64,000 nucleotides of DNA from the NCBI RefSeq assembly GCF_015477765.1, contig NZ_JADLQQ010000011.1, forward strand, positions 124,001 to 188,000. Direction: 5' to 3'. A model generated the notes under the pieces. That model did no database searches, was not told the origin of the DNA, and saw only the letters and a list, made by a program, of their open reading frames with translations. Shown here in pieces: positions 33,764-43,059 of this stretch (the stretch's first letter is position 1; every line of letters begins with the position of its first letter). The stretch comes from Nocardia transvalensis (lineage in GTDB: Bacteria > Actinomycetota > Actinomycetes > Mycobacteriales > Mycobacteriaceae). The translations under genes were made by a program, and so were the position numbers.

Positions 33764-34252
33764 TCAGATCGGAGTCACCTGGGAGACCAGCCAGTGGCCG
33801 TCGTCCTTGTCCAGGATCACCCGGACCCGGCTCGGGGTCACCGTGCCCTGGGGAGAATCCTTGCTCGTGGTGATCTGGTTCAGGTACAGCAGCACGACCG
33901 CGTGGGAGCGGTCGGCCGACACCACACCGCTGGCCTGGGTGTTGGCCTGAACGTTGAGTTCCTTCTCCTTGGCGCCCTTGACGATGACCTCGTCGACCAG
34001 CTTCAGATAGTCCTTGCGGAAGTCGGGGGTGAGATTGTCGCCGACCTTGGGCAGTTCGGTGTCGACGGTGTGGAAGTCATAGCTGAACATGGCCTGGACG
34101 GTGCGGCGGGCGGCGGCGACGGAATCGGCGCGGGCCTGTTCTGCCTGCCGGTCCGACCAGACCCGATAGCCGGTGAGGCTGCCCACGACGGCGGCTGTCA
34201 CGAAAAATACTGCCGCGCAAGCGATCACGATGGCCCGAAGGTGCTTTCTCAT
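33764..34252 (-). CDS. Mce-associated membrane protein (second)
   Basis: A 162-residue protein with one N-terminal membrane segment (AIVIACAAVFFVTAAVVGSL) and an exported domain of the Mce-associated type, ending VRVILDKDDGHWLVSQVTPI. It corresponds by position to Rv3492c at the end of the mce4 operon. Such proteins stabilise or support the Mce lipid-transport complex. Its start overlaps the preceding gene by 4 bases, and it is the last gene of the operon. Confidence 0.85.
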   Translation of the reverse strand: MRKHLRAIVIACAAVFFVTAAVVGSLTGYRVWSDRQAEQARADSVAAARRTVQAMFSYDFHTVDTELPKVGDNLTPDFRKDYLKLVDEVIVKGAKEKELNVQANTQASGVVSADRSHAVVLLYLNQITTSKDSPQGTVTPSRVRVILDKDDGHWLVSQVTPI

Positions 34253-35013
34253 GGCACGAACTCCACTCGTGAGGCGGTCAGCTTCCCGTCGTCACCGTGG
34301 GTCACCGTGATCCGGAAGCGGTAGTACCGCTGTTGCGGGTCGGCCGCGGCCGCATTGGTCAGCGTCTGTTTGGCGGCCACCAGCACTTGCGCGGAGTAGT
34401 CGTCCTCGCTCTCGAGCCCCGCCTCGATGATCTCTCCGCTGGCCCTCACCTTGGCCTGCTGCACGACCTGCGCGTAGGCGTCCTTGCGCGAGGCGTACTC
34501 CTCCTTCAACTGGCCCGAGGCGACGGCGAGCACTCGATCGATGTCCTGCTGCGCGGTGTCGTCCTTGATGGTGGTGAGGTTGAGCACCGCCTGCTTCGCG
34601 GTCTGGACGTAATCGGCGCGGCGCGCATCGAGTTCCTGCGCGTGCCGCTCGTGATAGACGTAGAAACCCCCGGAACCGAGCAGCAGCAGCGCCGACAGCA
34701 CCGCGATCGTCGCGGCGGTCCAGCCGAGCCACCCCAGCTTGCGCGCCGATTCGGGCTGCTCGCCCGGCCCGGCGGATTCGCTTGCCGACTCCCCGCTTTC
34801 GACCGGCACATCGAGCTTCACCGTGGCTGCGGCCGATTCGACCGCATCGGTAGCCACCGCGGCGTCCGGCTCCTCGACGGCATCGGCCGTCGTGGGGGCG
34901 GCATTGCGCTCCACGATCGTCACTTCGGTCGGGTTGTCCGCCGGAGGCCCTGCCGAGCGCATCGCCCGCCGCCGGGTGCGCGATGCGTTCTGCACAGCCT
35001 TGGATTCACTCAT
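34249..35013 (-). CDS. Mce-associated membrane protein (first)
   Basis: A 254-residue protein. About 90 residues of charged, low-complexity sequence rich in Ala, Glu and Val are followed by one membrane segment (TAATIAVLSALLLLGSGGFYVY) and an exported Mce-associated domain with repeated AKQ helices. It corresponds by position to Rv3493c. The 4-bp overlaps at both ends show translational coupling with mce4F and the next gene. The role is likely assembly or stability of the Mce4 complex, from family knowledge. Confidence 0.85.
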   Translation of the reverse strand: MSESKAVQNASRTRRRAMRSAGPPADNPTEVTIVERNAAPTTADAVEEPDAAVATDAVESAAATVKLDVPVESGESASESAGPGEQPESARKLGWLGWTAATIAVLSALLLLGSGGFYVYHERHAQELDARRADYVQTAKQAVLNLTTIKDDTAQQDIDRVLAVASGQLKEEYASRKDAYAQVVQQAKVRASGEIIEAGLESEDDYSAQVLVAAKQTLTNAAAADPQQRYYRFRITVTHGDDGKLTASRVEFVP

Positions 35014-36419
35014 CGTTGTTGCTCCTCGAGCATCGCCTGCCAGCTCGACGGTACCGTGCCCGAACCGCCGGAACCGACATCACCCTGTCGGTATGTGCGC
35101 CCGTCGGGCCCCAGGAACGTCCCGCTGCCGGGATCGTACTGCCTGTTCACGGCCGCCGGATGGGTCTCGGCCGGAGGTGCGGCGGCGGGTTCGCCCGACG
35201 GCGCGACCGGCTGCGGCGGCCCGATCCACGGATTGTTCCCCTCCGGAACGTAGCCCCGCGGATCGCGGCACAGTTCCGGTGTCGGCGCCCGTTTGCCCGG
35301 CACATCCTGACACGGGAAGTTACGAATACCGCGCACCGATGTGCTCGAGTCCTGGGGGATCTTGCAGTACAGCTCCGGTGTGTCGGGGATGCTGAAGTCG
35401 GCCGGCGAACGCCGCTGCTCCGGCGGCAGGAAGCCGGTGATACAGCCCGGCGGGTCGTTGAGCCCGAGCGCAAAATCCACCACGGCACCGTATTTGGCCG
35501 GTCCGCGCATGGCGGTGAGCAGGGCCGCGACCAACGGGGGGAATACGACGAGGATCTGTTCCAGCCCGGCGTGATAGGTGACACCGACCTGCCCGACGCT
35601 GACCAGGTTCGACAGCAGCAGCGGCAGGGTCGGTTCCAGATCCTGGAAGGTGGAGCTCACCTTCTGCGCCGCCGAGGGGGTCCGTTCGATCAGCTGCCCC
35701 AGCGCCGGATCGTGCTGGCGCAGTTGGTCGGTCACGGTCGCCAGATCCCGGGTCCACGATCGGATCGCCGCATCGGACTGGTTCTGGGTGTCCAGCAGCG
35801 GCCCGATCTTCTCCAGCAGGTCCTTGGTCTGACCGGTATTCGCCTTGGCCTCCTGCACCAGCAGCGACGCGGAGTCGAGGAACTTCTGCAGATCCGGGCC
35901 CGCGCCGTTGAAGGCGACGAACGCATCGTCGATGACCTGCTTCAACTTGGTGTCGGCAACGGTCGACAGCAGCCGATCCGCCTGGTCGAGCATGGCGCCG
36001 ACATCCTGCGGAAGTTTGGTGCGCTGCACCGGAATCACCGAGCCGTCGGCCAGGTTGCCCCCGCGCGGGGACGGCACGGGCACCAGATCGACGTACTGCT
36101 CACCCACAGCGGACACGCTCTTGACATAGGCGTCCACATCGGAGGGCACCTTGTACTTGCTGTCGATGGACAGCTTCGCGTCCACCCCGTCGGGGGTGAG
36201 CCGGACATTTTCGACCTTGCCGATATTCGTTCCGCGGTAAGCGACGTTCGCGGTCGGATACAGCCCGCCGGTTGCGCTCAGCTTCACGGTCACCTCGTAG
36301 CGGCCGATGCCGAACATCGCCGGGAGATGAATGTAGGTCGCGGACATGACCACCAGGCCGACCAGCGTCAGCACCGAGAAGATGATCAGCTGGGTCCGGA
36401 CGAACTTGGTGAGCTTCAT
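35010..36419 (-). CDS. mce4F: Mce family protein Mce4F
   Basis: A 469-residue Mce protein. One N-terminal membrane segment (LIIFSVLTLVGLVVMSAT) is followed by the MCE/MlaD domain (VTVKLSATGGLYPTANVAYRGTNIG), a long helical region that should form part of the transport tube, and a Pro-rich C-terminal tail. Its place as last of six mce genes fits F. Mce4 imports steroids across the cell envelope. Overlaps of 4 bases link it to the genes on both sides. Confidence 0.9.
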   Translation of the reverse strand: MKLTKFVRTQLIIFSVLTLVGLVVMSATYIHLPAMFGIGRYEVTVKLSATGGLYPTANVAYRGTNIGKVENVRLTPDGVDAKLSIDSKYKVPSDVDAYVKSVSAVGEQYVDLVPVPSPRGGNLADGSVIPVQRTKLPQDVGAMLDQADRLLSTVADTKLKQVIDDAFVAFNGAGPDLQKFLDSASLLVQEAKANTGQTKDLLEKIGPLLDTQNQSDAAIRSWTRDLATVTDQLRQHDPALGQLIERTPSAAQKVSSTFQDLEPTLPLLLSNLVSVGQVGVTYHAGLEQILVVFPPLVAALLTAMRGPAKYGAVVDFALGLNDPPGCITGFLPPEQRRSPADFSIPDTPELYCKIPQDSSTSVRGIRNFPCQDVPGKRAPTPELCRDPRGYVPEGNNPWIGPPQPVAPSGEPAAAPPAETHPAAVNRQYDPGSGTFLGPDGRTYRQGDVGSGGSGTVPSSWQAMLEEQQR

Positions 36420-37648
36420 CGTCCCGGACCTCCTTGCGGCCCTATCGGCACGGTCACCCCGGGAATCGCCGGCAGACCCGGAATCGGCGGCAGCCCCGGA
36501 ATACTCGGCGTCGGCGGGGGCGGCTGCAGCGGGCCCTGCACGGGATCGCCCTTCTCCCCGGCGGTTCCGGCGAAGGTGCCCAATGCGGCCTCGACACCGT
36601 ACTTGGCCTGCACACCGCCGAACCGGCCGCCCAGCGGCGTACCGGTGAGGAAGTTCGAGTCCAGCCGGGAACTGGTGACGTCGTAGGTGACGAACAGGTT
36701 CATGTAGTCACCGTGGATGGCCTTGTTGATGCCCTTGATCGGGAAGGGGAAGGTGAGCAGGATCTGCAGCGAATTCGCCAATCGATCACCGGTGTCGGCC
36801 AACGATTGCAGCGTGGGCCACAGATTGGCCAGATTCGCCTTCAGGTTGTCACCGCCCTCGGCGATCACCCGCTGCACGACCTCGCTCAGATCGCCCAGTG
36901 CCGTAATGGTTTTGGTGATGTTCTCGCGGCGGTCGGCGAGCACGGTCAGCGCCGGGTGGATCTTCGTGATGGCCTCGGTCACCCGGTCCTTCTGCTGCGC
37001 CAGCTGACCGGCGAACCGGTCCAGCCCGCCCATGGCGGCGACGATATCGGCGGTCTGCTGGTCCAGAGTGGTTGTCAGCTGCGTCAATTGGGGCAACAGG
37101 TCGCGAATGGCGTCCTGACGCCCGGTGAAGGTCGCATTCAACTCGCGAGTGATGGTCTCCAACTGGGAAATTCCGCCGCCATTGAGCACCACCGACAGTG
37201 ACGAGAGTGTCTGCTCGGTGGTCGGGAAGGCCCCGGCCCGGTCCAGGGGTATGAGGTCGCCGTTCTTCAAGCGGCCCTGCGGCTCCACCCCGGGGGGCGC
37301 GCCCAGCTCGACGTGGTTACTGCCCAGCAGGCTGGTCTGCCCGATCCGGGCGATCGCGTTGGCGGGCAGCTTCACATCCTTGTCGAGGCTGACCGTGACC
37401 AGGGCGTGCCAATTCTCCACCTCGATACCGGTCACCGAGCCGACGGTCACATCGTCGACCTTCACCGGTGAATTACGAGTCAGGGTGGTGACATTCGGCA
37501 TCTGAATACGCACCTGCCACGAGCCCTCCCCCGTCCCGGCCGCACCGGGCATCGGCAGTGAGTTCAGGCCGTCCCATTGACATCCGGTGACGCCCAACAG
37601 CACTGCCAACCCGACGGCCACGGCCGCGATCCGTCTGCGCCCCATCAT
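36416..37648 (-). CDS. mce4E: Mce family lipoprotein Mce4E (LprN-like)
   Basis: A 410-residue Mce protein whose signal sequence ends in a lipobox, LLGVTGC, so Cys near residue 23 should be lipidated, as in LprN. The MCE domain includes VRIQMPNVTTLTRNSPVKVDDVTVGSV, then helical heptads (residues about 150-310) and a Pro/Gly-rich end. It is the fifth mce gene in the operon. The 4-bp overlaps with mce4D and mce4F continue the pattern. Confidence 0.92.
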   Translation of the reverse strand: MMGRRRIAAVAVGLAVLLGVTGCQWDGLNSLPMPGAAGTGEGSWQVRIQMPNVTTLTRNSPVKVDDVTVGSVTGIEVENWHALVTVSLDKDVKLPANAIARIGQTSLLGSNHVELGAPPGVEPQGRLKNGDLIPLDRAGAFPTTEQTLSSLSVVLNGGGISQLETITRELNATFTGRQDAIRDLLPQLTQLTTTLDQQTADIVAAMGGLDRFAGQLAQQKDRVTEAITKIHPALTVLADRRENITKTITALGDLSEVVQRVIAEGGDNLKANLANLWPTLQSLADTGDRLANSLQILLTFPFPIKGINKAIHGDYMNLFVTYDVTSSRLDSNFLTGTPLGGRFGGVQAKYGVEAALGTFAGTAGEKGDPVQGPLQPPPPTPSIPGLPPIPGLPAIPGVTVPIGPQGGPGR

Positions 37649-38904
37649 CGCCCTCCTCCCGGAACCGCAAGCCCGGCAAGACCGTTCGGCACGCTGACGG
37701 GAGCACCATTACCGGCTCGTTCGGCGAGCTCCGGCGTGCTGTAGACGAGCTGGTTCGGGAACACCGTCTGATTCGACGCCGGATTCACCAGCAGCGGCGG
37801 GTAGTTCATCATCAACGAGTTGAGAACCGGCGCGAGATACTGCTTGCACAGGGCGGCGGATTTGTCGGACTGCTTGGCCGGGTCGTCGATGGCTTCGACG
37901 GCACCGCACAGGAAGGCGACCGGATTGGCGAAATTGGTGCCGACGAGGGAACCGGCCAGCGAGCCCTGGGCGGGCTTGTAGATCTGGTAGAAGTTCACCA
38001 GGCCCGTCGGCCCCGCATGCAGCACCCGTTCCAGCTCCGGGCGTTTATCGGCCAGCACCTGGGTCACGTCGGTGAGTCGCTGGACCCCCTCGGTCAGCGC
38101 CCCGCCGCGCGCGTCCAGGAATCGTTTGACATCGGCGATCGCGGAATCCAGATTGTCCAGTCCCGCACCGAGATCCGACGACACCCCGGCCAGCACCGAG
38201 GACACCGAGGCCAGCCGCCCGCCGAACTGCACGATCTGGTCGTTGCTCTTGGACAGGACGTCCACGAATTGCTGCAGGTTACGGATGGTTCCGAACAGGT
38301 CGGTCCGCCCGTCGGACAGGGTGTTGAGCGTGTGCGACAGCTCCCGCAGCGTATCGCGCAGCGATTGGGCGTTGCCGTCGCCGAGATTGTTCGCGGCGGT
38401 GTCGACGAACCTGCCGAACGAGCCCTGCTTATCCTCGCCGACCGGACCCAGCGCCTGCGACAGCTTGGTCAGTTCGGCCTTGATGTCATCCCATTCCACC
38501 GGGACGGCCGTGTGTTCGATCGGGATCTCGCCGTTGTCGTGCATCTTCGGCCCGCCGGTGTAGGCGGGCGCCAGCTGGACGAAGCGCGCCGACACCAGGG
38601 AGGGCGAGATGGTAATGGCGCGGGCGTCGGCAGGGATGTCGATGCCGCGATCGACCGTCATCGTCACCTTCACCCGGTCCTTGCCGGGTTCGATCGAGTC
38701 GATCCGGCCGACCTTGACCCCGAGCACCTTCACCTCGTCGCCGGCGTAGAGACCGGTGGTGGACGGGAAATACGCGGTGATGTGGGTCTTTCCGATATTG
38801 GTGACCGCACCGTAGACGATCCACCCCGCCAGGGCGACCACCAAACCGGCGGCGATGTACCGCGCCCAGCGCGGCACTCCGGCGATCCTGCGTACTGCGT
38901 TCAT
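37645..38904 (-). CDS. mce4D: Mce family protein Mce4D
   Basis: A 419-residue Mce protein with one membrane segment (YIAAGLVVALAGWIVYG), the MCE domain (ITAYFPSTTGLYAGDEVKVLGVKVG) and a long helical section. I chose MNAVRRIAG at 38904 because it overlaps the mce4C stop by 4 bases, as at the other junctions. The C-terminal half contains a Cys pair (LCGAVEAI and ALCKQYL). It is part of the six-protein steroid transport tube. Confidence 0.9.
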   Translation of the reverse strand: MNAVRRIAGVPRWARYIAAGLVVALAGWIVYGAVTNIGKTHITAYFPSTTGLYAGDEVKVLGVKVGRIDSIEPGKDRVKVTMTVDRGIDIPADARAITISPSLVSARFVQLAPAYTGGPKMHDNGEIPIEHTAVPVEWDDIKAELTKLSQALGPVGEDKQGSFGRFVDTAANNLGDGNAQSLRDTLRELSHTLNTLSDGRTDLFGTIRNLQQFVDVLSKSNDQIVQFGGRLASVSSVLAGVSSDLGAGLDNLDSAIADVKRFLDARGGALTEGVQRLTDVTQVLADKRPELERVLHAGPTGLVNFYQIYKPAQGSLAGSLVGTNFANPVAFLCGAVEAIDDPAKQSDKSAALCKQYLAPVLNSLMMNYPPLLVNPASNQTVFPNQLVYSTPELAERAGNGAPVSVPNGLAGLAVPGGGR

Positions 38905-39953
38905 CGCGGCGGCTCCTCTACCGCGGGATTGGTCGTCGGCAGGCCGAAGCTGTCCTGCAATTGCTCCGGCAGGCGCTCCGGCCACACCAGCGCATCGACC
39001 AGCGTCCGCAACGGAATGCTCTCGACATTGGACAGATATGCCTGGAAGTACGGGCCGCTGCCGACCTGTTCACCCAGCGCCGCCGCGTAGGGCCCGAGCC
39101 GCTCCAGCGCCTTGCCCAGATTGTCCTTGTTGCGCTGCAGCAGTTGCAGCACCGAATTCAGCTTGTCCAGTGCGGGTTTCAGCTGTGCCTCGTTGTCGTT
39201 GACGAACCCGGTCAACTGCTGGGCCAGCCCGTTGACGTACACGATCAGCTGACTCAGCGCCGTGCGCCGTGCATTCAGCTCCCCGAGCAGATCGTTGCCG
39301 TCGGTCAGCAGCGCATTGATCTGGTTGGCCCGCTCGGAGAGCACCTTGGTGACGTTCTGGGCGTGGCCGAGCAGGTCGGTGAGCGCCTTGTCCCGCGCGT
39401 TGAGGCTGCGCGAGAGCTGAGTGACGCCGTCGAGGGCCGACCGCAGCGGCGCCGGGGTGTCGGCGAAGGTCTGCGAGAGCGTGTCGAGGGTCTTGTTGAC
39501 CTGGTCCAGGTCCAGGCCCTGGACGGTCTTGGTGAGATCGCCGAGTGCGTCGTTGAGCGAATACGGAGAAGTGGTGCGCTCCAACGGGATCGGATCGTTG
39601 CGCCGGATGACGCCGTCCCCTTGTGGCACCACCTCGAGCGTCTTGCGACCCAGGATGGTGTTGGTCTTGATGGCGGCGGTGGTCCGGCGCCCCAGCACGA
39701 TCGACTCGGCGAGGCTGAAGCGCACCAGCACCTTGGCGCCGTCCAGGCGCACCTCGTCGACCCGGCCGGACCGCACCCCCGCGACCTGGACCGGATCGCC
39801 CACGACCAGCCCGCCCGCATCGGCGAAGTAGGCGCTGAACTCGGCACCGCTCTTGATGAACGGCAACCGATCGAATTGCAGGGCCGACAACGAGATCGCG
39901 ACGGCCACGACGAGGCCGACGATGCCGACCGATACCAACTTCGGACCGTTCAC
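38901..39953 (-). CDS. mce4C: Mce family protein Mce4C
   Basis: A 350-residue Mce protein. One N-terminal membrane segment (VSVGIVGLVVAVAISLSAL) is followed by the MCE domain (FSAYFADAGGLVVGDPVQVAGVRSG) and coiled-coil-like helices with many Leu and Asn. I chose the GTG at 39953: its GTGA overlaps the TGA of mce4B by the same 4-base arrangement seen elsewhere in the operon. The C-terminus is short and ends EEPPR. Confidence 0.9.
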   Translation of the reverse strand: MNGPKLVSVGIVGLVVAVAISLSALQFDRLPFIKSGAEFSAYFADAGGLVVGDPVQVAGVRSGRVDEVRLDGAKVLVRFSLAESIVLGRRTTAAIKTNTILGRKTLEVVPQGDGVIRRNDPIPLERTTSPYSLNDALGDLTKTVQGLDLDQVNKTLDTLSQTFADTPAPLRSALDGVTQLSRSLNARDKALTDLLGHAQNVTKVLSERANQINALLTDGNDLLGELNARRTALSQLIVYVNGLAQQLTGFVNDNEAQLKPALDKLNSVLQLLQRNKDNLGKALERLGPYAAALGEQVGSGPYFQAYLSNVESIPLRTLVDALVWPERLPEQLQDSFGLPTTNPAVEEPPR

Positions 39954-40981
39954 GAGGCCGCACACCTTCCGGTCGTCTGGTTGCCCTTGAGGTGCACTTC
40001 CATGGGCTTACCGTCGGGGCCGTCGGCGAGCATCAGAACGCCACAGACGTACATATTGAGAAACGATCCATAGGAACCGATCCGGACCAGCTTCTTGTAG
40101 GTATCCGGCAACTGCTGCAGGATCCAGTCGATATCGCCCGACTTGTCGTCGAGGTTCTGCGACAGCCGACCCAGCTGGGCGAAGTCCTCCTTGAGATCGG
40201 GCCGGGCCTGCCTCAGCAGATCGGTCAGATCACCGGTGGCACCGGCGAGATGCGGAAGCGCCGCCCCGATCGGGTCCTTATCCGCCGCCAATCCGCTGAC
40301 CAGTCGTTGTAGCTCGGTGAGTGTGGTGTCGAATTCCCGGCCGCGGTCATCGATGGTGGACAGCACGGTCTTCAGGTTCTCGATCACGCTGCCGATCAGG
40401 GCATCTCGATCGGCCAGGGTCTTGGTGAACGAACCGGAACTGTTCAGCAGCTGCACCAGCGCACCGCCCTGCCCTTGGAAGACCTGCAGCAGCGCACCGG
40501 TCAGGTCGTTCACCTGGGCCGGGTCCAGACCGCGCAGCAGCGGCTTGAAACCACCGAGCAGCAGGTCCAGATCCAGTGCGGGCTTGGTCTTGTCGGTGCC
40601 GATGGTGCCGCCCTTCGGGAGGGTCGTGGCGGTGCCGGGCCCCTCCAGCAACTCCATGTACCGATCGCCGACGAGGTTCTCGTAGCGGATGGCCGCGCGG
40701 GTACTGGCGTAGAGCTTGTACTCGGTGTCGACCTCGAAATCGACGTGGGCGAGATGGTCCTTGCCGACGTAGACCCGTTTCACGGCCCCGACCGGTACCC
40801 CCGCGATGCGGACCTTCGAGCCGGGCAGCATGCCCGAGGAGTTGGTGAACACCGCGTGGTATCCGGTCTCGCGGGAGAACCGCATCTGACTGAAAATCAC
40901 GCCGAGCAGGGCGAGCACGAGCACCATGACCAGCGTGAAGATCGACAGCTTCACGGTCGAGGCGTGCGGTTTGATCCTCAT
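39950..40981 (-). CDS. mce4B: Mce family protein Mce4B
   Basis: A 343-residue Mce protein with one membrane segment (VKLSIFTLVMVLVLALLGVIF) and the MCE domain (YHAVFTNSSGMLPGSKVRIAGVPVGAV). The start MRIKPHAS at 40981 overlaps the mce4A stop by 4 bases. Cys residues near the C-terminus (MYVCGVLML, GRCAAS) may form a disulphide. It is the second of the six tube-forming proteins. Confidence 0.9.
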   Translation of the reverse strand: MRIKPHASTVKLSIFTLVMVLVLALLGVIFSQMRFSRETGYHAVFTNSSGMLPGSKVRIAGVPVGAVKRVYVGKDHLAHVDFEVDTEYKLYASTRAAIRYENLVGDRYMELLEGPGTATTLPKGGTIGTDKTKPALDLDLLLGGFKPLLRGLDPAQVNDLTGALLQVFQGQGGALVQLLNSSGSFTKTLADRDALIGSVIENLKTVLSTIDDRGREFDTTLTELQRLVSGLAADKDPIGAALPHLAGATGDLTDLLRQARPDLKEDFAQLGRLSQNLDDKSGDIDWILQQLPDTYKKLVRIGSYGSFLNMYVCGVLMLADGPDGKPMEVHLKGNQTTGRCAAS

Positions 40982-42198
40982 GGGTTGGGCACCCCCGGCA
41001 GTCCGGCGAACATCAGCTGGAACACCCTGGGCCCGTTGAGATGTGCCTGCAACTCCGGCGTCCACACCTCACCCTGGGAGGTGTCGGTGACCAGATAGTT
41101 GGCGTGGCTGCCCGGCACCCGGTCCTTGATGCCCTCGCAGTGTGGTCCACCGGTGGCGTTCACCTTGGGCAGGTCCTGCGGATATTTGTAGGGCTCGCCG
41201 CCCGGCATGAAACCCGCGTTCAGCAGCACGCCGGAACCGCTGCTGCCGCCGAAGACCTCGTCCATCTCCTGCAGCCGCGAGCCGAGTCCCTCGACCACGC
41301 AGTTCAGCGCCGACCGGTACTCGTAGAGCAGAGAGGTCGTGGGCCGCAGCAGATCCAGCGCGGTCACCAGCGGCTGTTCGTTGTAGGTGAGGATCGGCCG
41401 GGTGGTGTCGGCCAGGCCGATGAGGTTCACCAGCATGGCGTCGAAATTGTGTTCCTGCGCCACGATCGTCGCGCTGGTCGTCGTCGCGTTGTCGGTGGTA
41501 CGCAACAGATCCGGCACCGTATCGGCGTACAGGTTCGTCACCCCCACCGAGGTCTGCAGATCGCGCTGCAGATCCGGCAGGCTCGGATTGATATCGCGCA
41601 GATACTGATCCGTGTCGGCGAGCAGCTGCCCGATCTTCTCTCCCCGGCCCTGCAGCGCGGTGCCCAGCGCCGTCAGGGTCGCGTTCAACTTCTCCGGGGC
41701 GATCTTCGCCAGCACATCGGACAGGTGCTGGAACAGGGTGTTGAACTCGACGGTCACCGATTGCGCATTCACCGTCACGCCGGGGCTGAGATGCTGCTTC
41801 GAGGGGCGGGCGGGAACGACGAAGTTCACGTACTTGGCGCCGAATACCGTGGTGGAGCGGATATCCACGCCCACATTCGCCGGGAGCATCTTCAGCTGTT
41901 CCGGATCGACCGCCAACCGCAGCCGGGCATTGTCGCCGGTGTAGGAAATCGACTTCACCCGGCCGATCTCCACGCCGCGCAGCTTGACCTTGGCATCGGG
42001 GTCCAGCACCAGGCCCGCGCGGGGAGCATCGATATAGAGGACCTCGGTCGATTTGAACCCGCCCGCGAACATCGTCAGCGCGACCGCGACGACCGCGGCC
42101 AGGCTCAGCACCATTGCCAATCCGGCCAGCTTGACGCCCCACCCAGCGCCGAAAATCCTCCCGGCGCCGTCCTTTTCGACCAGTGTGTTTGCCGCCAT
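40978..42198 (-). CDS. mce4A: Mce family protein Mce4A
   Basis: A 406-residue Mce protein. A short cytoplasmic start is followed by a membrane segment (GLAMVLSLAAVVAVALTMFAGG), the MCE domain (LDPDAKVKLRGVEIGRVKSI), and a long helical part. It follows yrbE4B with 5 bases between, and leads the mce genes. Mce4A is a main steroid-binding component of the cholesterol importer in M. tuberculosis. The operon context with KstR sites supports the Mce4 class rather than another Mce system. Confidence 0.92.
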   Translation of the reverse strand: MAANTLVEKDGAGRIFGAGWGVKLAGLAMVLSLAAVVAVALTMFAGGFKSTEVLYIDAPRAGLVLDPDAKVKLRGVEIGRVKSISYTGDNARLRLAVDPEQLKMLPANVGVDIRSTTVFGAKYVNFVVPARPSKQHLSPGVTVNAQSVTVEFNTLFQHLSDVLAKIAPEKLNATLTALGTALQGRGEKIGQLLADTDQYLRDINPSLPDLQRDLQTSVGVTNLYADTVPDLLRTTDNATTTSATIVAQEHNFDAMLVNLIGLADTTRPILTYNEQPLVTALDLLRPTTSLLYEYRSALNCVVEGLGSRLQEMDEVFGGSSGSGVLLNAGFMPGGEPYKYPQDLPKVNATGGPHCEGIKDRVPGSHANYLVTDTSQGEVWTPELQAHLNGPRVFQLMFAGLPGVPNP

Positions 42199-42203
42199 AC
42201 CGC

Positions 42204-43055
42204 CTACCCGGAGAGATGGAAATTGCCGGAGGTGCCGTAGATGGCCAGCGAGACCAGCAGGGTCACGGTCACCACCGCGACCAGTGAGGCACGCACCGCA
42301 TTGCCCACCGCCACGCCGACACCGACCGGGCCGCCGGTGGCGTGGTAGCCGTAGTACGTGTGGATCATCATGACCGCCAGGGCCATGAAGATCGCCTGCA
42401 CGAACGACCAGAGGATGTCACTGGGAATCAGGAACGTCGAGAAGTAGTGGTCGTAGACGCCCGCCGACTGCCCGTAGATCACCACCGTCGCGAACCGGCT
42501 GGCCACGAACGAGGCGATCACCGCCAGCGCGTACAGCGGCACGATCGCGATCATGCCGGCCAGCACCCGGGTGCCGACCAGGAACGGGACCGGCCGGATC
42601 GCCATCGACTCGAGCGCGTCGATCTCCTCGGCCACCCGCATCGCGCCCAGCTGCGCGGTCGAGCCGGCGCCGATGGTGGCGGCCAGGCCGATGCCGGAGA
42701 TCACCGGCGCGGCGATGCGGACGTTGATGAACGCCGCGAAGAAGCCGGTCAGTGCCTCCACACCGATATTGCCCAGCGAGCTGTAACCCTGCACCGCGAT
42801 GGTGCCGCCGGCGAACAGGGTCAGAAAGCCCACGATCACCACGGTGCCGCCGATCACCGCCAGCGCCCCGGTGCCCATGCTGATCTCCGCGATCAGCCGG
42901 ATCGTCTCGGTGCGATAGTGGGTCAGCGCACGAGGCACCGACGCCAGTGACTGTGCGTAGAAAAGGGCATGTCTTCCGACATTGTCGAGCGAGTCGGACA
43001 TCCGGCGCACGCGTCGAACAGTACGCGGGAACCGGGATTCGATCACGAAAGCCAT
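42204..43055 (-). CDS. yrbE4B: YrbE/MlaE family permease YrbE4B
   Basis: A 283-residue multi-pass permease of the MlaE family, the membrane subunit that works with an MceG-type ATPase to drive Mce transport. Conserved parts are TGFFAAFINVRIAAPVISGI and the coupling-loop region EEIDALESMAIRPVPFLVGTRVLAG. I chose the ATG at 43055 just after the yrbE4A stop; a longer start at 43085 is in frame. The ATPase itself is not in the window. Confidence 0.93.
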   Translation of the reverse strand: MAFVIESRFPRTVRRVRRMSDSLDNVGRHALFYAQSLASVPRALTHYRTETIRLIAEISMGTGALAVIGGTVVIVGFLTLFAGGTIAVQGYSSLGNIGVEALTGFFAAFINVRIAAPVISGIGLAATIGAGSTAQLGAMRVAEEIDALESMAIRPVPFLVGTRVLAGMIAIVPLYALAVIASFVASRFATVVIYGQSAGVYDHYFSTFLIPSDILWSFVQAIFMALAVMMIHTYYGYHATGGPVGVGVAVGNAVRASLVAVVTVTLLVSLAIYGTSGNFHLSG

Positions 43056-43059
43056 ACCG